Source: Floccifex porci (GTDB lineage: Bacteria; Bacillota_I; Bacilli_A; Erysipelotrichales; Erysipelotrichaceae). From it: 64,000 nt of DNA. The stretch lies in NCBI RefSeq assembly GCF_009696175.1, contig NZ_VUMM01000004.1, forward strand, positions 41,353 through 105,352, written 5' to 3'. The notes beneath the pieces are model-generated. The model had not been told where the DNA came from and ran no database searches. It worked only from the letters and a program-made list of their open reading frames with translations. Made by a program: the position numbers and the translations under genes. This document shows positions 62,269 through 64,000 of the stretch, piece by piece (position 1 is the first letter of the stretch; the number at the start of each line of letters is the position of its first letter).

Positions 62269-63348
62269 ATGCAAAAGAAAATTGGTGTAATCTGGGGAGA
62301 CTGTTCTTCTGTTGAAATTGTAGAACAGGCAGTAAATGTTTTAAAAACAATTGAAAAGAAGTACAGTCATTCTTTTGAATATATAGATATAGCCATGGGT
62401 GGACAGGCCATTGATTTGTATGGCGATCCACTTCCATCACATGAACTGGATAAATGTTTATCGTGTGATAGCGTTTTATTAGGTGCAATAGGTGGTCCGA
62501 AATGGGAAGGTCTTCCTGGAGAAAAAAGACCAGAAAAAGGATTATTAAGATTAAGAGCTGGTATGGGATTGTATTCAAACAACCGTCCTGCAAAAATCTG
62601 GCCACAGTTGGCAGATGCTTCTCCTTTAAAAAAGGAAATTGTGGATAAAGGAATTGATTTTATTATCGTTCGTGAATTAATTGGTGGAGTTTATTTTGGA
62701 AATCATGAAACACATGAAGAAAATGGAGAATTAAAAGCCATTGATTCTATGCCTTATTCAGAACATGAAATCAGAAGAATTGGCAAAATCGGTTTTGAAA
62801 CGGCAATGAAACGTAATAAAAAATTATGTATGGTGGATAAAGCCAATGTACTGGATACATCTCGTTTATGGCGTAAAGTTATGGATGAATTAAAAAAAGA
62901 ATATCCAGAAGTGGAATATTCTGTTATGTTTGTTGACAATTGCGCTATGCAGATCTGTAAAAATCCAAGCCAGTTTGATGTCATTGTTACAGAAAATATG
63001 TTTGGTGATATTTTATCCGATGAAGCCAGTGAAATTACAGGAAGCATCGGCATGATTCCTTCTTCTTCGTTAGGAGATGGAACGCGCGGCTTATATGAAC
63101 CAATTCATGGATCGGCTCCAGATATTGCAGGAAAAGACATTGTCAATCCAATTGCCTGCATACTAAGTGCAGCAATGATGCTTCAATATAGTTTTGATTT
63201 AAAAGAGGAAGCTAAAGACATTGAAAAAGCTGTAAATGCAGTATTAAATCAAGGCTATCGTACCCAGGATATGATGTCTGAGAATATGAAATTAGTGGGT
63301 TGTAAACAAATGGGACAACTCATTGTGAATGAAATTGAAAAAGGATAG
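62269..63348 (+). CDS. leuB: 3-isopropylmalate dehydrogenase
   Basis: 359 residues. The family signature NMFGDILSDEASEITGSIGM (exactly at about 244-263), RELIGGVYFG and GSAPDIAGKDIVNP are present. It oxidises and decarboxylates isopropylmalate. The N-terminus (IGVIWGDCSSVEIVEQA) departs from the usual GDGIGPE motif at the Ile-Gly-Pro-Glu positions, which form part of the NAD site; worth noting but function is likely kept. Last gene of the leu operon. Confidence 0.94.
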   Translation: MQKKIGVIWGDCSSVEIVEQAVNVLKTIEKKYSHSFEYIDIAMGGQAIDLYGDPLPSHELDKCLSCDSVLLGAIGGPKWEGLPGEKRPEKGLLRLRAGMGLYSNNRPAKIWPQLADASPLKKEIVDKGIDFIIVRELIGGVYFGNHETHEENGELKAIDSMPYSEHEIRRIGKIGFETAMKRNKKLCMVDKANVLDTSRLWRKVMDELKKEYPEVEYSVMFVDNCAMQICKNPSQFDVIVTENMFGDILSDEASEITGSIGMIPSSSLGDGTRGLYEPIHGSAPDIAGKDIVNPIACILSAAMMLQYSFDLKEEAKDIEKAVNAVLNQGYRTQDMMSENMKLVGCKQMGQLIVNEIEKG

Positions 63349-63359
63349 AATGGTGATAT

Positions 63360-63435
63360 AATCCCACTGAAGTAGACACACGAAATAATTAAAATTATCC
63401 CATCGATGTGAAACTACAAAGGTGGGATTTTTTAT
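63360..63435 (+). terminator. long-range hairpin, terminator-like, at the leu operon / IS3 junction
   Basis: AATCCCAC (63360-63367) and GTAG (63372-63375) pair with CTAC (63414-63417) and GTGGGATT (63422-63429), followed by TTTTTT. It could end the leu operon or belong to the insertion sequence as protection from incoming transcription. Confidence 0.4.
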
Positions 63436-64000
63436 ATGGGAAGAAAAGCTAAATATACAAAAGAACAAAAGGTACAGGCTTGTGAAGATTATTTAAATAA
63501 AAGAAAATCTGCAGAACAAATAAGGATTGAATTGAACATGGCTGAATACGGAGCCATCTTAGTTCTAAAATGGGTGAAAAGCTATCGTGTGAATGGACAT
63601 TCAATTTTTGATCATAAGAGTACAAACAATAAGTATTCTAAAGAGTTTAAGGAGATGGTTGTTCAAGAATATCTTCAAGGTCATGGATCCTCCATGGATT
63701 TGGCTGCTAAGTATGGAATACCTAAATGTAGTACTGTTTTAAATTGGGTAAACAAGTATAATAGTCATAGAGAACTTAAGGATTACAATCCTAAGCCGGG
63801 GGTCTATATGGCTGATACTTTAAAAGTAAGCAAAGAAAAGAAAATCGAAATCATTAAATACTGTATAGATCATAATCATGATTATAAAGGTACAGCTGAA
63901 TTTTATGGTGGAAATTACGCCCAGATCTATAACTGGGTCAAAAAATATGAATCCAAGGGTGAAGACGCTCTAGAAGATAGACGTGGTAAACGTAAGGCAG
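63368..64000 (+). mobile_element. IS3-family (IS150-like) element, left part
   Basis: Begins near 63360-63370 (exact end not provable here) and continues beyond the window. It holds an orfA with repeated helix-turn-helix domains. The element lies directly behind leuB. Confidence 0.65.
63436..64000 (+). CDS. IS3-family transposase OrfA (helix-turn-helix protein), partial
   Basis: 188 codons open to the window edge from ATG 63436. The product starts MGRKAKYTKEQKVQACEDYL and contains three consecutive helix-turn-helix domains (about 5-60, 67-115, 130-180), each with an AxxYxxP/W-like recognition pattern (YGIPKCSTVLNWVNKY and YGGNYAQIYNWVKKY). It ends near DALEDRRGKRKA, a text typical of IS150-group OrfA ahead of the frameshift to OrfB. 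OrfB with the DDE site would follow outside. Confidence 0.85.
   Translation, partial: MGRKAKYTKEQKVQACEDYLNKRKSAEQIRIELNMAEYGAILVLKWVKSYRVNGHSIFDHKSTNNKYSKEFKEMVVQEYLQGHGSSMDLAAKYGIPKCSTVLNWVNKYNSHRELKDYNPKPGVYMADTLKVSKEKKIEIIKYCIDHNHDYKGTAEFYGGNYAQIYNWVKKYESKGEDALEDRRGKRKA

Overview
The window is AT-rich bacterial DNA with strong AGGAGG-type ribosome binding sites, many short hairpin-plus-T-run terminators, and a Bacillota gene set: DnaB/DnaI helicase loading, CdaA/CdaR/GlmM, S-box and T-box leaders, and a PRD-type PTS activator. Gene content and codon use suggest an anaerobic gut Erysipelotrichaceae-like member. That is an inference from content; no rRNA gene is present to confirm it.

Layout. 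(1) 1-6130 is an accessory region. The end of a SAM hydroxide adenosyltransferase gene is followed by two copies of a cassette. Each has a BlaI-type repressor and an M56 (BlaR1/MecR1-type) membrane peptidase on the plus strand. Divergent to these lie a secreted protein and a small cytosolic protein of an unrecognised family. The M56 gene of the first copy is truncated, and the second cassette carries an IS110 remnant. A near-identical palindrome sits at the start of each divergent promoter, and a third orphan family member at 15659-16012 has the same site. (2) 6469-15435 holds lactate dehydrogenase and then an operon of a PRD regulator, an M42 peptidase, PTS EIIA-EIIB-EIIC, an M24 peptidase, a PatB/MalY C-S lyase and an RDD membrane protein. 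(3) 16123-23957 holds S-box-controlled metK, a ZIP transporter, a MATE exporter, a sugar nucleotidyltransferase, the tmcAL/yceD/rpmF cluster and an ADP-ribosylglycohydrolase. (4) 24031-24394 is a tRNA cluster: Ser, two identical Asp, Gly. (5) 24483-42346 is housekeeping: tcdA, radC, mreCD, polA, mutM, coaE, dnaB, dnaI, fba, murA, a LytTR protein, a HAD phosphatase, cdaA-cdaR-glmM and a two-component system. (6) 42369-46500 is insertion-sequence territory: a decayed IS110 element and an ISL3 element with an 8-bp target duplication flank a Gfo/Idh oxidoreductase. (7) 46697-63348 is dominated by branched-chain amino acid metabolism: ilvA, a GntR regulator with ilvC, ilvBND(H) and a T-box-controlled leuA-leuC-leuD-leuB operon. 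(8) The window ends inside an IS3-family orfA.

The best candidate for something undescribed is the repeated BlaI/M56 cassette with its shared operator. No beta-lactamase or penicillin-binding sensor domain is present, so the signal is probably not a beta-lactam. Secondary candidates are the PTS operon that encodes peptidases and a C-S lyase but no glycosidase, possible IS110 bridge-RNA regions next to gene starts, an ISL3 transposase whose Shine-Dalgarno lies in a hairpin, and twin FadR-type operators on the ilvC promoter.
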